A stretch of DNA of 59,374 bases from Streptomyces sp. SID13726 (GTDB taxonomy: Bacteria; Actinomycetota; Actinomycetes; Streptomycetales; Streptomycetaceae). Shown here one piece after another: positions 1 through 9,100 of the stretch. How positions within the stretch are numbered: the stretch's first letter is position 1; each line of letters starts with the position of its first letter. The notes under the pieces are model-generated. The model did not search any database. It was given only the letters and a program-made list of their open reading frames with translations, and was not told the origin of the DNA. The stretch covers positions 1 to 59,374 of the forward strand of contig NZ_JAAGLY010000038.1 of NCBI RefSeq assembly GCF_010548375.1, written 5' to 3'. Made by a program: the position numbers and the translations under genes.

Positions 1-1070
1 TAGGGCGCCGGTCCGCCCGGTGCGCCCGCGAAGGGCTGGCCGCCCTGCTGCGGGGGCGGCGGGGCGTACCAGTCGGGCTGGCCCTGGCCGGGGACCGGCA
101 TGGGGGCCGGGGCGCCCGGCGGCAGGGGCTGCATGAGGCCCTGCTTCTGGTCGATCGTGGAGCGGTAGTCCACGGCGCCCTGCGTCATCCGCATGTACGC
201 CTCCTCCAGGGAGGCCTGGTGCGGCGACAGCTCCCACAGGCGTACGTCCGTGTCGTGGGCGATGTCGCTGATGCGGGGGAGCGGCAGCCCCGTGACCCGC
301 AGCGCGCCGTCCTGCTCCGGCAGGACGTGCCCGCCCGCCTCGGTGATCGCGGCCGACAGCTTCTCGCGGAGCTGCGGCTCGGTGTCCGGCGTACGCACCC
401 GTGCGAAGCCGGCGGAGTTCGCGGCGATGAAGTCCCGCACCCCCATGTCGGCCAGCAGCTGCCCGCGCCCGATCACGATGAGGTGGTCCGCGGTCAGCGC
501 CATCTCGCTCATCAGATGGGAGGAGACGAAGACCGTACGGCCCTCGGCCGCCAGCGCCTTCATCAGGTTGCGCACCCACAGGATGCCCTCGGGGTCCAGT
601 CCGTTGACCGGCTCGTCGAAGAGCAGCACCTGCGGGTCGCCGAGCAGCGCGGCCGCGATGCCGAGCCGCTGGCCCATGCCCAGCGAGAAGCCCTTGGAGC
701 GCTTTGTGGCCACGTCCTGGAGGCCGACGACCCCGAGCACCTCGTCCACCCGGCGGGCCGGGATGCCGGACAGCTGGGCCAGGCACAGCAGGTGGTTACG
801 GGCCGCCCGGCCGCCGTGCACGGCCTTCGCGTCGAGCAGCGCACCGACCTGCCGGGCCGCGTTGGGCAGCCTGCGATAGGGGTAGCCGCCGATCGTGACC
901 TGCCCGGACGTGGGATTGTCCAGCCCCAGGATCATCCGCATGGTCGTCGACTTGCCCGAGCCGTTGGGGCCCAGGAAGCCGGTGACGGCACCGGGACGCA
1001 CCTGGAAGGAAAGGTTGTACACAGCGGTCTTGTCGCCGTAGCGCTTGGTCAGGCCGACTGCCTCGATCAT
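1..1070 (-). CDS. ABC transporter ATP-binding protein, C-terminus beyond window edge
   Basis: Nucleotide-binding subunit of an ABC exporter, probably cytoplasmic and bound to the permease at 1183-1953. From the ATG at 1070 the protein opens with MIEAVGLTKRYG, then Walker A GPNGSGKST, signature region SLGMGQ, Walker B LLFDEP and the H-loop in FVSSHLMSEM. After about residue 300 comes a Pro/Gly/Gln-rich tail that is still open at base 1, so the 3' end is missing. It closely resembles the ATPase at 1956-2924 (same DRA/BcrA-type layout), so the two probably arose by duplication. A GGAG-like element lies just before the start. It lies 112 bp downstream of the permease and is probably co-transcribed. 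The exported substrate cannot be read from sequence. Confidence 0.9.
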   Translation of the reverse strand, partial: MIEAVGLTKRYGDKTAVYNLSFQVRPGAVTGFLGPNGSGKSTTMRMILGLDNPTSGQVTIGGYPYRRLPNAARQVGALLDAKAVHGGRAARNHLLCLAQLSGIPARRVDEVLGVVGLQDVATKRSKGFSLGMGQRLGIAAALLGDPQVLLFDEPVNGLDPEGILWVRNLMKALAAEGRTVFVSSHLMSEMALTADHLIVIGRGQLLADMGVRDFIAANSAGFARVRTPDTEPQLREKLSAAITEAGGHVLPEQDGALRVTGLPLPRISDIAHDTDVRLWELSPHQASLEEAYMRMTQGAVDYRSTIDQKQGLMQPLPPGAPAPMPVPGQGQPDWYAPPPPQQGGQPFAGAPGGPAP

Positions 1071-1182
1071 GCTCCGCACCCATCGCAAGGTTCAGGACAG
1101 CGGGGCACACGCCCCCCGTAAGGGTTAGGAGCTTATCGGGGCGCTGACGGTTCCGCTCAAATGAAAGCAAAGGCTCTTCGCG

Positions 1183-1953
1183 TCACGCGTCCCGCTTCTT
1201 CAACAGGACGTAGCCGCCGATGAGCGCGGCCGCCACCCACAGCGCCATGATCCCGAGCCCGCCCCAGGGGCCGTAGGGGGTGTCGTCGTCGATCGGGGTG
1301 ACCACCTGCATGATCTTGCTTCCGGCCTGGTCGGGCAGGAACCGGCCGATCTTCTTGGTGGCCGAGACATTGCCGAGGATGTTGGAGATCAGGAAGAAGA
1401 ACGGCATCAGGATGCCCAGCGACAGCATCGGAGAGCGCAGCATCGCGGCGACGCCCATCGAGAACATCGCGATGAGGGTCATGTAGAGGCCGCCGCCGAT
1501 CACCGCGCGCAGCACGCCCGGGTCGCCGATCTCCGCCTTGTGCGAGCCGAGCATCGCCTGCCCGAGGAAGAAGGTGACGAAGCTGGTGACCAGGCCCACG
1601 ACGAGGCAGAGTCCGGTCGCCACCGTGATCTTCCCGGCCAGGAAGGCACCGCGCCGCGGCACGGCGGCCAGCGAGGTGCGGATCATGCCGGTGCTGTATT
1701 CGTTCGACACCACCAGCACCCCGAACACGATCATCGCGAGCTGGCCGAGGCTCATCCCGGCGAAGCTGATGAAGGTGGGGTCGAAGGAGAGCTGGTCCTT
1801 GCGGCTCATGTTGTCGAACTCGTTCTTCGACAGGGCCGAGATCAGGATGCCGAGCCCGATGGTGACGACCACGGCGAGGGAGAGCGTCCACACCGTGGAG
1901 GCCACCGAGCGGATCTTGGTCCACTCGGAGCGGATGACCTGGGTCGCCGCCAT
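1183..1953 (-). CDS. ABC transporter permease (ABC-2 type)
   Basis: Membrane subunit of about 256 residues, starting at the ATG at 1953 (MAATQVIRSEWTKIRSV). The N-terminal RSEWTKIRS motif followed by several hydrophobic segments is typical of the ABC-2 permeases that pair with BcrA/DrrA-like ATPases. It starts 2 bp after the upstream ATPase stop (1956), with a GGAAGGGG ribosome binding site inside the end of that gene, so translation is probably coupled. A dimer of this permease with one or both neighbouring ATPases would form the exporter. Substrate unknown; drug or lipid export is only a family-level guess. Confidence 0.9.
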   Translation of the reverse strand: MAATQVIRSEWTKIRSVASTVWTLSLAVVVTIGLGILISALSKNEFDNMSRKDQLSFDPTFISFAGMSLGQLAMIVFGVLVVSNEYSTGMIRTSLAAVPRRGAFLAGKITVATGLCLVVGLVTSFVTFFLGQAMLGSHKAEIGDPGVLRAVIGGGLYMTLIAMFSMGVAAMLRSPMLSLGILMPFFFLISNILGNVSATKKIGRFLPDQAGSKIMQVVTPIDDDTPYGPWGGLGIMALWVAAALIGGYVLLKKRDA

Positions 1954-1955
1954 GG

Positions 1956-2924
1956 TCAGTTCCCCTTCCAGCCGTCGCCCCACTGCTGCTGGGGCGGCAG
2001 CGGTGCGTCGACGGGTGTGTCGCTGTGGGCGTGGTACTCGACCGACTCCGCGGTGAGCTGCATGAACGCCTCCTCCAGGGAGGCCTGTTGGGGGCTCAGC
2101 TCGTGCAGCACGATCTGGTGCTGCGCGGCCAGCTCACCGATGTGCTCCGACTTGCTGCCGTCGACCTCCAGCGAGCCGTTGCCCGTCTCCACGACGGTGA
2201 CCCCGGCCGAGTGCAGGACGTCGAGCAGCCGCTCGCGCTGCGGGGTGCGGATGCGCACGTACGACCGCGAGTTCTGCGCGATGAAGTCCGCCATGGAGGT
2301 GTCGGCGAGCAGCCGCCCCTGGCCGATGACGACGAGGTGGTCGGCGGTCAGCGCCATCTCGCTCATCAGGTGGGAGGAGACGAAGACCGTACGGCCCTGC
2401 GAGGCCAGCGACTTCATCAGATTGCGGATCCAGTGGATGCCCTCGGGGTCCAGTCCGTTGACCGGCTCGTCGAACATCAGGATGCGCGGATCGCCGAGCA
2501 GCGCGCCCGCGATGCCGAGCCGCTGGCCCATGCCGAGCGAGAACCCCTTGGCCTTCTTCTTCGCCACGGCGGTCAGACCGACGGTGTCCAGCACTTCGTC
2601 GACCCGCTTGCGCGGGATGCCGTTGCTCTGCGCGAGACACAGCAGGTGGTTGAAGGCGCTGCGCCCGCCGTGCATGGCCTTGGCGTCCAGCAGGGCCCCG
2701 ATGTACGTCAGCGGGTCCTTGAGCTGGTCGTAGTGCTTGCCGTCGATGCGCACGTCCCCGGCGGTGGGCCGGTCCAGGCCCAGCATCATGCGCATGGTCG
2801 TCGACTTGCCGGCGCCGTTGGGCCCGAGGAAGCCCGTGACGATGCCCGGTCTGACGGCGAAGGTCAGGTTGTTGACCGCCACTTTCTCGCCGTACCGCTT
2901 GGTCAGCCCCTCCAGCTCGATCAT
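1956..2924 (-). CDS. ABC transporter ATP-binding protein
   Basis: ATPase of 322 residues in the drug-export (DrrA/BcrA) class: Walker A GPNGAGKST near residue 40, SLGMGQ signature, Walker B LMFDEP, SSHLMSEM H-loop region, and a C-terminal accessory domain ending in a Pro/Gln-rich tail. The ATG at 2924 was chosen because MIELEGLTKRYG is the normal family start. The bases upstream (TAGCGT, then 7 nt, then ATG) fit a -10 box for a nearly leaderless transcript, so this ABC operon may have its own promoter although the MFS gene ends only 10 bp upstream. Paralogue of the gene at 1-1070. Confidence 0.92.
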   Translation of the reverse strand: MIELEGLTKRYGEKVAVNNLTFAVRPGIVTGFLGPNGAGKSTTMRMMLGLDRPTAGDVRIDGKHYDQLKDPLTYIGALLDAKAMHGGRSAFNHLLCLAQSNGIPRKRVDEVLDTVGLTAVAKKKAKGFSLGMGQRLGIAGALLGDPRILMFDEPVNGLDPEGIHWIRNLMKSLASQGRTVFVSSHLMSEMALTADHLVVIGQGRLLADTSMADFIAQNSRSYVRIRTPQRERLLDVLHSAGVTVVETGNGSLEVDGSKSEHIGELAAQHQIVLHELSPQQASLEEAFMQLTAESVEYHAHSDTPVDAPLPPQQQWGDGWKGN

Positions 2925-2934
2925 GCCGACCACG

Positions 2935-4266
2935 CTAGGGGTGTGCCTCGGCGGATGCCACTCGTATGGGCAAACGGAGACCGACGAGAGCGGCAAGAAA
3001 CGTGAAAGCCGTGGACCATGCGAACGCGTACGGGAACCCGCCGTGGGTGAGTACGGCGGCCAGCACCGCGGTGCCGAAGGAACCACCGAGCTGCTGCACG
3101 ATCCGGACGGCGGCGCTGGCGTGCGGCACACGCGCGTGGTCGAGGTCCTGGTAGGCGCCCACGTTGACGGCGAGGTTGGCGGCGCTCATGCCGAGCCCCC
3201 GCACGACGAGGGCGACGGGCAGCAGCGCGGCCGAGGGGTGCGAGAGGGCGAAGGGGAGGGTGCCGAGCGCCGCCAGCAGCAGGCCACCGAGGGCGACCGG
3301 GCGGGGGCCGACCCGGTCGGTGAGCGAACCCGTCACCCGGGCCAGCAGACTGCCGAGGCCCTGCGGCGCGAGCAGCAGTCCGGCGGCGACCACGCTCTCG
3401 CCGCGCGCCTGCTGGTAGTAGAGGGGCAGCAGGAACATCCCGCCGTACAGCGCGAGTCCGTTCAGGAACATCAGCGCCGAGGAGACGGCGAAGGCGCGGT
3501 CGCGGAACAGCCGCAGTTCGACGAGGGGCCGCGGGGAGCGCAGGGCGTGCGCGGCGAACGCGGCGACGAGTACGGCGCCCACGGCGAGCGCCCCGGCCCT
3601 GGCGGCGCCGGTCTCCGTGAGGCCGTAGATCAGCGCGGCCAGGCCGGGGGAGAGGAGCAGCAGCCCGGTCACGTCGAGGCGGTGGCCGGGGCGGGGCGTG
3701 TCCTTCGGGACGCCCCGGTGGGCCAGGGCGGGGGCGAGCAGGCCGAGCGGCAGGTTGACGTAGAAGATCCAGCGCCAGCTGAGGTGACCGACGATCAGAC
3801 CGCCGAGGACGGGGCCGAGGATCGGTCCGAGGAGTGCGGGCAGGGTGATCACCGCCATCAGCCGGCCGAGGTCGCGGCCGCCCGCGGCCCGCATCACGAG
3901 GGTCTGGAGGACGGGCAGCAGCAGACCGCCGCCGACTCCCTGGACGACCCGGAAGGCCACCAGCGAGCCGATGTTCCAGGCGAGCCCGCACAGCATCGAC
4001 CCGACGAGGAAGAGAGCGAGCGAGCCGAGCCACACACGGCGGGCGCCGTGGCGTTCGACGGCCCACGCGGAGACCGGGACGACGGTCGCGAGGGCGAGCA
4101 GATACGCCGTGCTCACCCACTGCACAGCAGTCGTGGACGTGTCGAGGTCGGTGCCGAGGGTGTGGAGGGCTATGGAGACGATCGTGCTGTCCAGGAGGGG
4201 CGTCACCGCTCCGAGGACGAGGATGCCGGCGAGTTTGAGTACGGCGGGGTCGAGACGGGTGGTCAT
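2935..4266 (-). CDS. MFS transporter, DHA2 (EmrB/QacA-like) family
   Basis: Proton-driven efflux protein of the cytoplasmic membrane, 443 residues, with hydrophobic segments throughout. DHA2 landmarks are visible: LDSTIVSIAL in helix 1, QWVSTAYLLALA in helix 2, and a basic cytoplasmic loop ERHGARRVW. It is shorter than most 14-helix members (about 470-520), so the C-terminal helices may be reduced. The gene is divergent from the TetR gene at 4357, and one of two nearly identical palindromes sits 11-32 bp before its ATG (4277-4298), so repression by that TetR protein and induction by a transported compound are likely. Substrate unknown. Confidence 0.9.
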   Translation of the reverse strand: MTTRLDPAVLKLAGILVLGAVTPLLDSTIVSIALHTLGTDLDTSTTAVQWVSTAYLLALATVVPVSAWAVERHGARRVWLGSLALFLVGSMLCGLAWNIGSLVAFRVVQGVGGGLLLPVLQTLVMRAAGGRDLGRLMAVITLPALLGPILGPVLGGLIVGHLSWRWIFYVNLPLGLLAPALAHRGVPKDTPRPGHRLDVTGLLLLSPGLAALIYGLTETGAARAGALAVGAVLVAAFAAHALRSPRPLVELRLFRDRAFAVSSALMFLNGLALYGGMFLLPLYYQQARGESVVAAGLLLAPQGLGSLLARVTGSLTDRVGPRPVALGGLLLAALGTLPFALSHPSAALLPVALVVRGLGMSAANLAVNVGAYQDLDHARVPHASAAVRIVQQLGGSFGTAVLAAVLTHGGFPYAFAWSTAFTFLAALVGLRLPIRVASAEAHP

Positions 4267-4276
4267 GACACTCCCT

Positions 4277-4298
4277 TTGGAGACGCAACGTCTCTTAA
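4277..4298. promoter_or_regulatory. TetR-type operator 1 (efflux gene side)
   Basis: The core AGACGCAACGTCT is a palindrome (AGACG/CGTCT around CAA) extended by TCTTAA on one side. It shares the GAGACGCAA..GTCTCTTA pattern with the site at 4321-4341. Lying between the MFS start and the regulator, it is the expected repressor site for the MFS promoter. Confidence 0.7.
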
Positions 4299-4320
4299 GT
4301 AAACGATAGGCTCACCCTCG

Positions 4321-4341
4321 TAAGAGACGCAAGGTCTCTTA
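4321..4341. promoter_or_regulatory. TetR-type operator 2 (regulator side)
   Basis: Perfect inverted repeat TAAGAGAC-GCAAG-GTCTCTTA, 15 bp upstream of the TetR start and immediately before its GGGAGG ribosome binding site. It matches operator 1, which implies that the regulator controls itself and the efflux gene. Confidence 0.75.
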
Positions 4342-4356
4342 AAGGGAGGTGTACGG

Positions 4357-4911
4357 ATGACCGCACGGCGGCGCGGTGCCGCTCTGGAGGCCGACCTGCT
4401 CGACGCGGCCTGGGCCGAGCTGGAGGCGGTCGGCTACGCCCGGCTGACCATGGAGGGGGTCGCCGCACGGGCCCGGACCGGGAAACAGGTCCTGTACCGG
4501 CGCTGGGGCAACCGGGCGGAACTGGTCATCGCCGCCATGCGGCACCGCACGGGGTCCATCGCCGACCGGGTGCCGGACACGGGGTCACTGCGGGAGGACG
4601 TGCTGGAGGTGCTCCGGGCGGGCGCGGAACGCCAGCGCCAGATCGGCCCGGACACCCTGCACGGGCTGCTGGCCGAGGCGCGGGACGTCGATCCGGCGTT
4701 CTTCGGGATCATGCGCGGAGTGCTGCGGACCGTGGTCGAACGGGCCGCCGAGCGGGGGGAGATCCCGACCGCGGACCTGCCCCGGCGGGTGCTGACGGTG
4801 CCGACGGATCTGCTGCGGCAGGAGGTCCTGCTGAGCCGGGAGCCGCTCTCCGAGGGGGTGCTGGAAGAGATCGTGGACGAGGTGTTCCTGCCCCTTGTCA
4901 GCAGGGGCTGA
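4357..4911 (+). CDS. TetR family transcriptional regulator
   Basis: Repressor of 184 residues. The N-terminal helix-turn-helix is clear: LLDAAWAELEAVGYARLTME, then VAARARTGKQVLYRRWGNRAEL, the typical TetR recognition helix with YRRW. The C-terminal two thirds form the ligand/dimer domain. The ATG at 4357 follows GGGAGG at a 7-nt gap. The gene is divergent from the MFS efflux gene and faces two shared palindromic operators, so it most likely represses that exporter until an effector binds. The transcript ends at the hairpin at 4933-4964. Confidence 0.93.
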   Translation: MTARRRGAALEADLLDAAWAELEAVGYARLTMEGVAARARTGKQVLYRRWGNRAELVIAAMRHRTGSIADRVPDTGSLREDVLEVLRAGAERQRQIGPDTLHGLLAEARDVDPAFFGIMRGVLRTVVERAAERGEIPTADLPRRVLTVPTDLLRQEVLLSREPLSEGVLEEIVDEVFLPLVSRG

Positions 4912-4932
4912 CCGCGCCCGGCGAACGGCGAA

Positions 4933-4964
4933 GGCCCGTACCTCCGGGGGAGACGGTACGGGCC
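4933..4964. terminator. Bidirectional terminator hairpin between TetR and filP
   Basis: GGCCCGTACC and GGTACGGGCC form a perfect 10-bp stem with a 12-nt loop, between two convergent genes. There is no strong T-run, as usual in Streptomyces. Confidence 0.75.
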
Positions 4965-4986
4965 CTCGTGCTGCCTTCAGGCGGTG

Positions 4987-5922
4987 TTACCGGGACTGCT
5001 GGGCCGGAACCCCGCGAGAGACCGGCTCGTCCTCGATGGGGGAGCCGGCCGCGGCTACGGCCGCACCGGTGAGCGTCGCCAGCATCTCGCGGACGTTCGT
5101 CAGCTGAGCGTTGATGCTGTCGCGACGGTTCGTCAGGGCCGCCAGCTCGCGCTCGGATTCCGAACGGATCCGGTCCGCCTTGGCGTTGGCGTCCGCCACG
5201 ATGTCCTCGGCCTGACGCTGAGCCGTCTCGACGGTCTGACGCGCACGGCGCTCCGCGTCGGTGCGCAGCTTCTCGGCCTCCAGGCGAAGCTGCTCCGCGC
5301 GGTGCTCGATCTCCGCGAGGCGCTTCTCCGCCTTCTGCTGACGGGACGCCAGGTCGCGCTCGGACTGCTCCCGGCGCTTGGCGAGGTTCGTCTCGAAGTC
5401 GGCGGCGGCCTGCGCGGCCTTGGCGCGGGTCTCCTCGAAGAGGGCGTCCGCCTCCTCGCGCTTGGACTGCGCGTCCTTCTGGGCCTCGGAACGCAGCTGA
5501 GAGGCGTCGCTCTTCGCCTTCTCGACGATCCGGACGCCTTCGTCCTCGGCCTTGGCCTTGCGCTCCGCAGCGAACGATTCTGCGTCGTTGCGGACCTGCT
5601 GGGCCGCCGACTCGGCCAGCTCGCGGTGCTGTTCGGCCGCGCGACGGGCCTCCTCGCGCAGATCCTTGGCCTCCTCCTCGGCGAGGCGGAGGATCTTCTC
5701 GACACGCGCGCCGAGACCGGCGTACGACGGCTCGGCGTCGCTTACCTGGGCCTGGGCGTTCTGCGTCTCGAGGTGGAGCTCCTCGATGCGCTTTTCCAGG
5801 GCGGTGATGCGGGAGAGAGCGCTGTCACGGTCGGAGACGAGCTTGGAGATCCGTTCGTCCACCTGAGCGCGGTCGTACCCACGCCGCACAAGCTCGAAGC
5901 CGTAGGGGGAAGTGTCGCTCAT
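4987..5922 (-). CDS. filP: FilP, intermediate-filament-like coiled-coil protein
   Basis: Cytoplasmic filament-forming protein of 311 residues. In Streptomyces FilP builds a network behind the growing hyphal tip, gives mechanical strength and interacts with DivIVA. The sequence shows a short non-coiled head (MSDTSPYGFELVRRGYDRAQ, the DivIVA-like lead-in) followed by an almost unbroken Ala/Glu/Arg/Lys coiled coil to about residue 285, with the 51-residue/hendecad style described for this family, and a short polar tail. The length agrees with S. coelicolor FilP (about 310 residues). The next gene upstream on the same strand is scy, the usual arrangement. Older annotations call such proteins cellulose-binding. 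Confidence 0.93.
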   Translation of the reverse strand: MSDTSPYGFELVRRGYDRAQVDERISKLVSDRDSALSRITALEKRIEELHLETQNAQAQVSDAEPSYAGLGARVEKILRLAEEEAKDLREEARRAAEQHRELAESAAQQVRNDAESFAAERKAKAEDEGVRIVEKAKSDASQLRSEAQKDAQSKREEADALFEETRAKAAQAAADFETNLAKRREQSERDLASRQQKAEKRLAEIEHRAEQLRLEAEKLRTDAERRARQTVETAQRQAEDIVADANAKADRIRSESERELAALTNRRDSINAQLTNVREMLATLTGAAVAAAGSPIEDEPVSRGVPAQQSR

Positions 5923-6104
5923 GGGGTTCCTGTCAAATGAGACCGGTGAGGTGATAGAGGGAATCCTAGGGGCCGAAGCGGTGTGTCATCGAGCGGATAC
6001 GTGTTTGATCTGGAGAATGACACCCCTTTTGAGTGGCTAACCCTTGGACGGCTTGCCAAAAACTTGGTCAAAGGCCCCAGACGGCACCGGATCGAACCTG
6101 TCAG

Positions 6105-9100
6105 TCAGCTGTCCGACGGCTTACCCGAACGAGGGGCGCCGACCGCCGCGCCCGCCTTGACGCCACCGTCCTTGCCCGCCGTTGGAGCCTCAAAAGACTC
6201 CAACGCCTCCAGGACGTCCTGGACACGGGAGATCTCGGTGTTGATGTCCTCGCGGCGGCGGACGAGCACTTCGAGCTCGCGCTTGCCCTCCTCGACCGTG
6301 CGCCTCGCCTCGCGGATCGCCTCGGCCTTCAGCTCCTCGGCCTCCCGGACCAGCGTGGCCTTCTTCTGCTCGGCCTCCTTGAGGAGCCCCTCGGCCTTCT
6401 TGACCGCGGCGATGCGCACCTTGCCGGCCTCCGAATTGGCCTCCGAGACCAGCTCCTTGGCCTTCGCCTGCGCCTTCGCGAGCTGCTCCTCGGACGCCTT
6501 GATGAGCGCGTCGCAGCGGTCGCCGGTCGACTTCATGGTCTCCGCGGCCTCCCGCCGGGCCCGCTCGTGCAGCGCCTCGATCTCGCCGGTGATCCGGTCG
6601 CGCAGCTCCTCCGCGCGCTCCCTTATGGCGGTCGCGTCCCGGCGGGCGCCGACGAGCAGTTCGTCCGCGTCCGTACGGGCCTTCTCCACCGTGGAGTTGC
6701 CCTCGACCGTGGCCTCGGCCACCAGCCGGTCGGCCTCCTTGCGGGCCGCGCCCACCATGGTGTCGGCCTGGCCCTCCGCGTCCGCGGTGGTCTTGAGCGC
6801 CTGCTGCTGAGCCTCGGTGAGGAGCTTGTCCGCCTCGGCGGCGGTCTCCGTGATGAGCGTGTCGACCTGCTCGGCCGCCTCGGAACGCCGCTTGTTGGCG
6901 TCCTTGCGGGCCTCGTCCAGGGTCCGATCGGCCTCCGCGCGCGCGGAGTTGACCAGCTGCTCGGCCTCGGCCGCCGCGTCCGCCTTGACCCGCTGGGACT
7001 CGCTCCGGATCCGCTCGGCGTGCTGCTGGGCCTGCCCGACGGTGTCCGCGGCCTCGGCACGCAGCCGCTCCGCGTCCCCGGTGGCCTCCCCGATGAGCCG
7101 CTCCGCCTTGGCGACCGACTCGGCGCGCACCCGCTCGGCCTCCGCGACCGTCTCGGTGCGCAGCCGGTCGGTGTCGGTGAGGGTCTCCGTGGTGAGCCGC
7201 TCGGCTTCGTTGCGCGCCTCGGTGATGAGGGTGTCGGCCTGGGTCGCCGCGTCCGAGCGGATGCGGTTGGCGTCCTCACGGGCGTCCGCCCGGGTGCGGG
7301 AGGCGTCCTGGTCGGCCTGCGCGATGGTGTCCGAGGCCTCCGTACGCACCCGCTGGGCGTGCTCGGAGGAGTCCGAGCGCAGCCGCTCCGCCTCCGCGAT
7401 CGCCTCCGAGACGGTGCGCTCGGCGAGGGACTTGGCGGCGTCCGTCTCCTCGGCCGCCTCGCGCCGGATCCGGGCCGCGTCCTCGCTGGCCCGCTCCCGC
7501 TCGGAGTAGGCGTCCCCGCGGACCCGGTCGGCCTCCTCCTGCGCCTCGCGCCGGGTACGGTCCGACGCGTGCTCGGCGGCGGAGCGCAGCCCGGTGATCT
7601 CCTCCTGCGCCTGCTCGTGCAGCCCGGCGACCGAGTCGCGCACCTGCTGGGCGTGCTGCTCGGCGGCCGACACCATCTCGCCGGCCCGCCGGTCCGCCTC
7701 CTCGACCAGCCGTACGGCCTCGGCCTGGGCCTCCTCGACCCGGTTGCGCGCGGAGGCCAGCAGCTCCTCGCTCTGCTCGCGGGCCCGCTCACGCTCCTGG
7801 TCGGCCTCCTGGCGGGCCGCGCCGAGGTACTCCTCGGCCTCGCGGCGGCGCCGGTCGGCCTCCTCCTGGGCTGCGGCCAGCGTCTCGGACGCCTCGGTGG
7901 CGAGCCGCTCGGCGGCGGCCCGCGCCTCCGTCCGGAGCCGGTCCGCGGTGTCCTGCGCCTCGGACTTGAGCCGCTCCGCCTCGGTGGCGGCCTCGGACCG
8001 CAGCCGTACGGCGACGGCCTCGCCCTCGGCCCGGGACGCGGACGCGTCGGACGCGGCCTCGTCGCGCAGCCGGTCGGCCTCGGCCTCGGCCTGCTGCTGG
8101 AGGGTGCGGATCCGCTCGGCGGCCTCGCCGCGCAGCCGCTCGGTCTCCTCGCCGGCCTCACGGCGGATGCGCGAGGCCTCCTCACGGGCCTCGGTGAGCG
8201 ACTGCTCGGCGGCGGTCAGGCGCTCCTCGGCCTCGGTGTGCAGCCGGGTCAGCTCGTCGGCGGCCTCGGCGCGCCGGACCTCTATGGCCCGCTCGGTCTC
8301 CTCGCGCAGCTCCCGGACGGCCTGCTCGGCGTCCGCCTTGATGCCCTCGGACTGCTCGACGACCTCCTCGCGGTGCCGCTCGGCCTCCTGACGGGTGCGC
8401 TGGAGGGTCTCCTCGGCCTGCCGGCGCAGCGTGGTCGCGCGCTCGATGGCCTCGGTGCGGACCTTCTCGCTGTCCGTGGTCGCGCTCTGGCGCAGCTCGT
8501 CGGCGTCCGCCTTGGCCTTGGAGAGCAGCTCCTCGGCGGTCTTGGCGGCCTCCTCGATCTGCTGGACGGCCTCCTTGCGGGCCTCCGCGCGGATCTTCTC
8601 GCCCTCGGCGACCGCGTCGGCGCGCAGCTGCTCGGCCTCGCCGCGCAGCCTGCGGGCCTCCTCCTGGAGCTCGACCGTCTTGGCCCGGTACTCCTTGGTG
8701 TCGTCCTTCGCGGAGCCCTTGAGCTGCTCGGCGATGTCGTGCGCCTCGGCCCGCAGCCGGTCCGCCTCGGTCTCGGCCTCGCGGCGGATCCGCTCGGCCT
8801 CCTCGGCGGCGGCCTTGGTGGTGTTCTGCGCGTCCTCCTGCGCCTTGTTGAGGACGTCCTCGGCGGTCTTGGCCGCCTTCGACAGCTGGGTCGCGCTCTC
8901 CTCGGCGGTGAGCGTGCGGGCCTTCTCGGAGGCCTCGGCGAGGATCTTCTCGGCCTCGGCGCGGGCGTCCGCGACGATCTGCTCGGCGGACTCCTTGGTC
9001 GCCTCGGCCTCCTGGCTGGCCTCACTGACCAGCCGGGCGACCTGCTCCTTGGCCGTACGGGTGCGCTGTTCGTTGGCCGACTCGGCGCTCGCGAGCGTCT

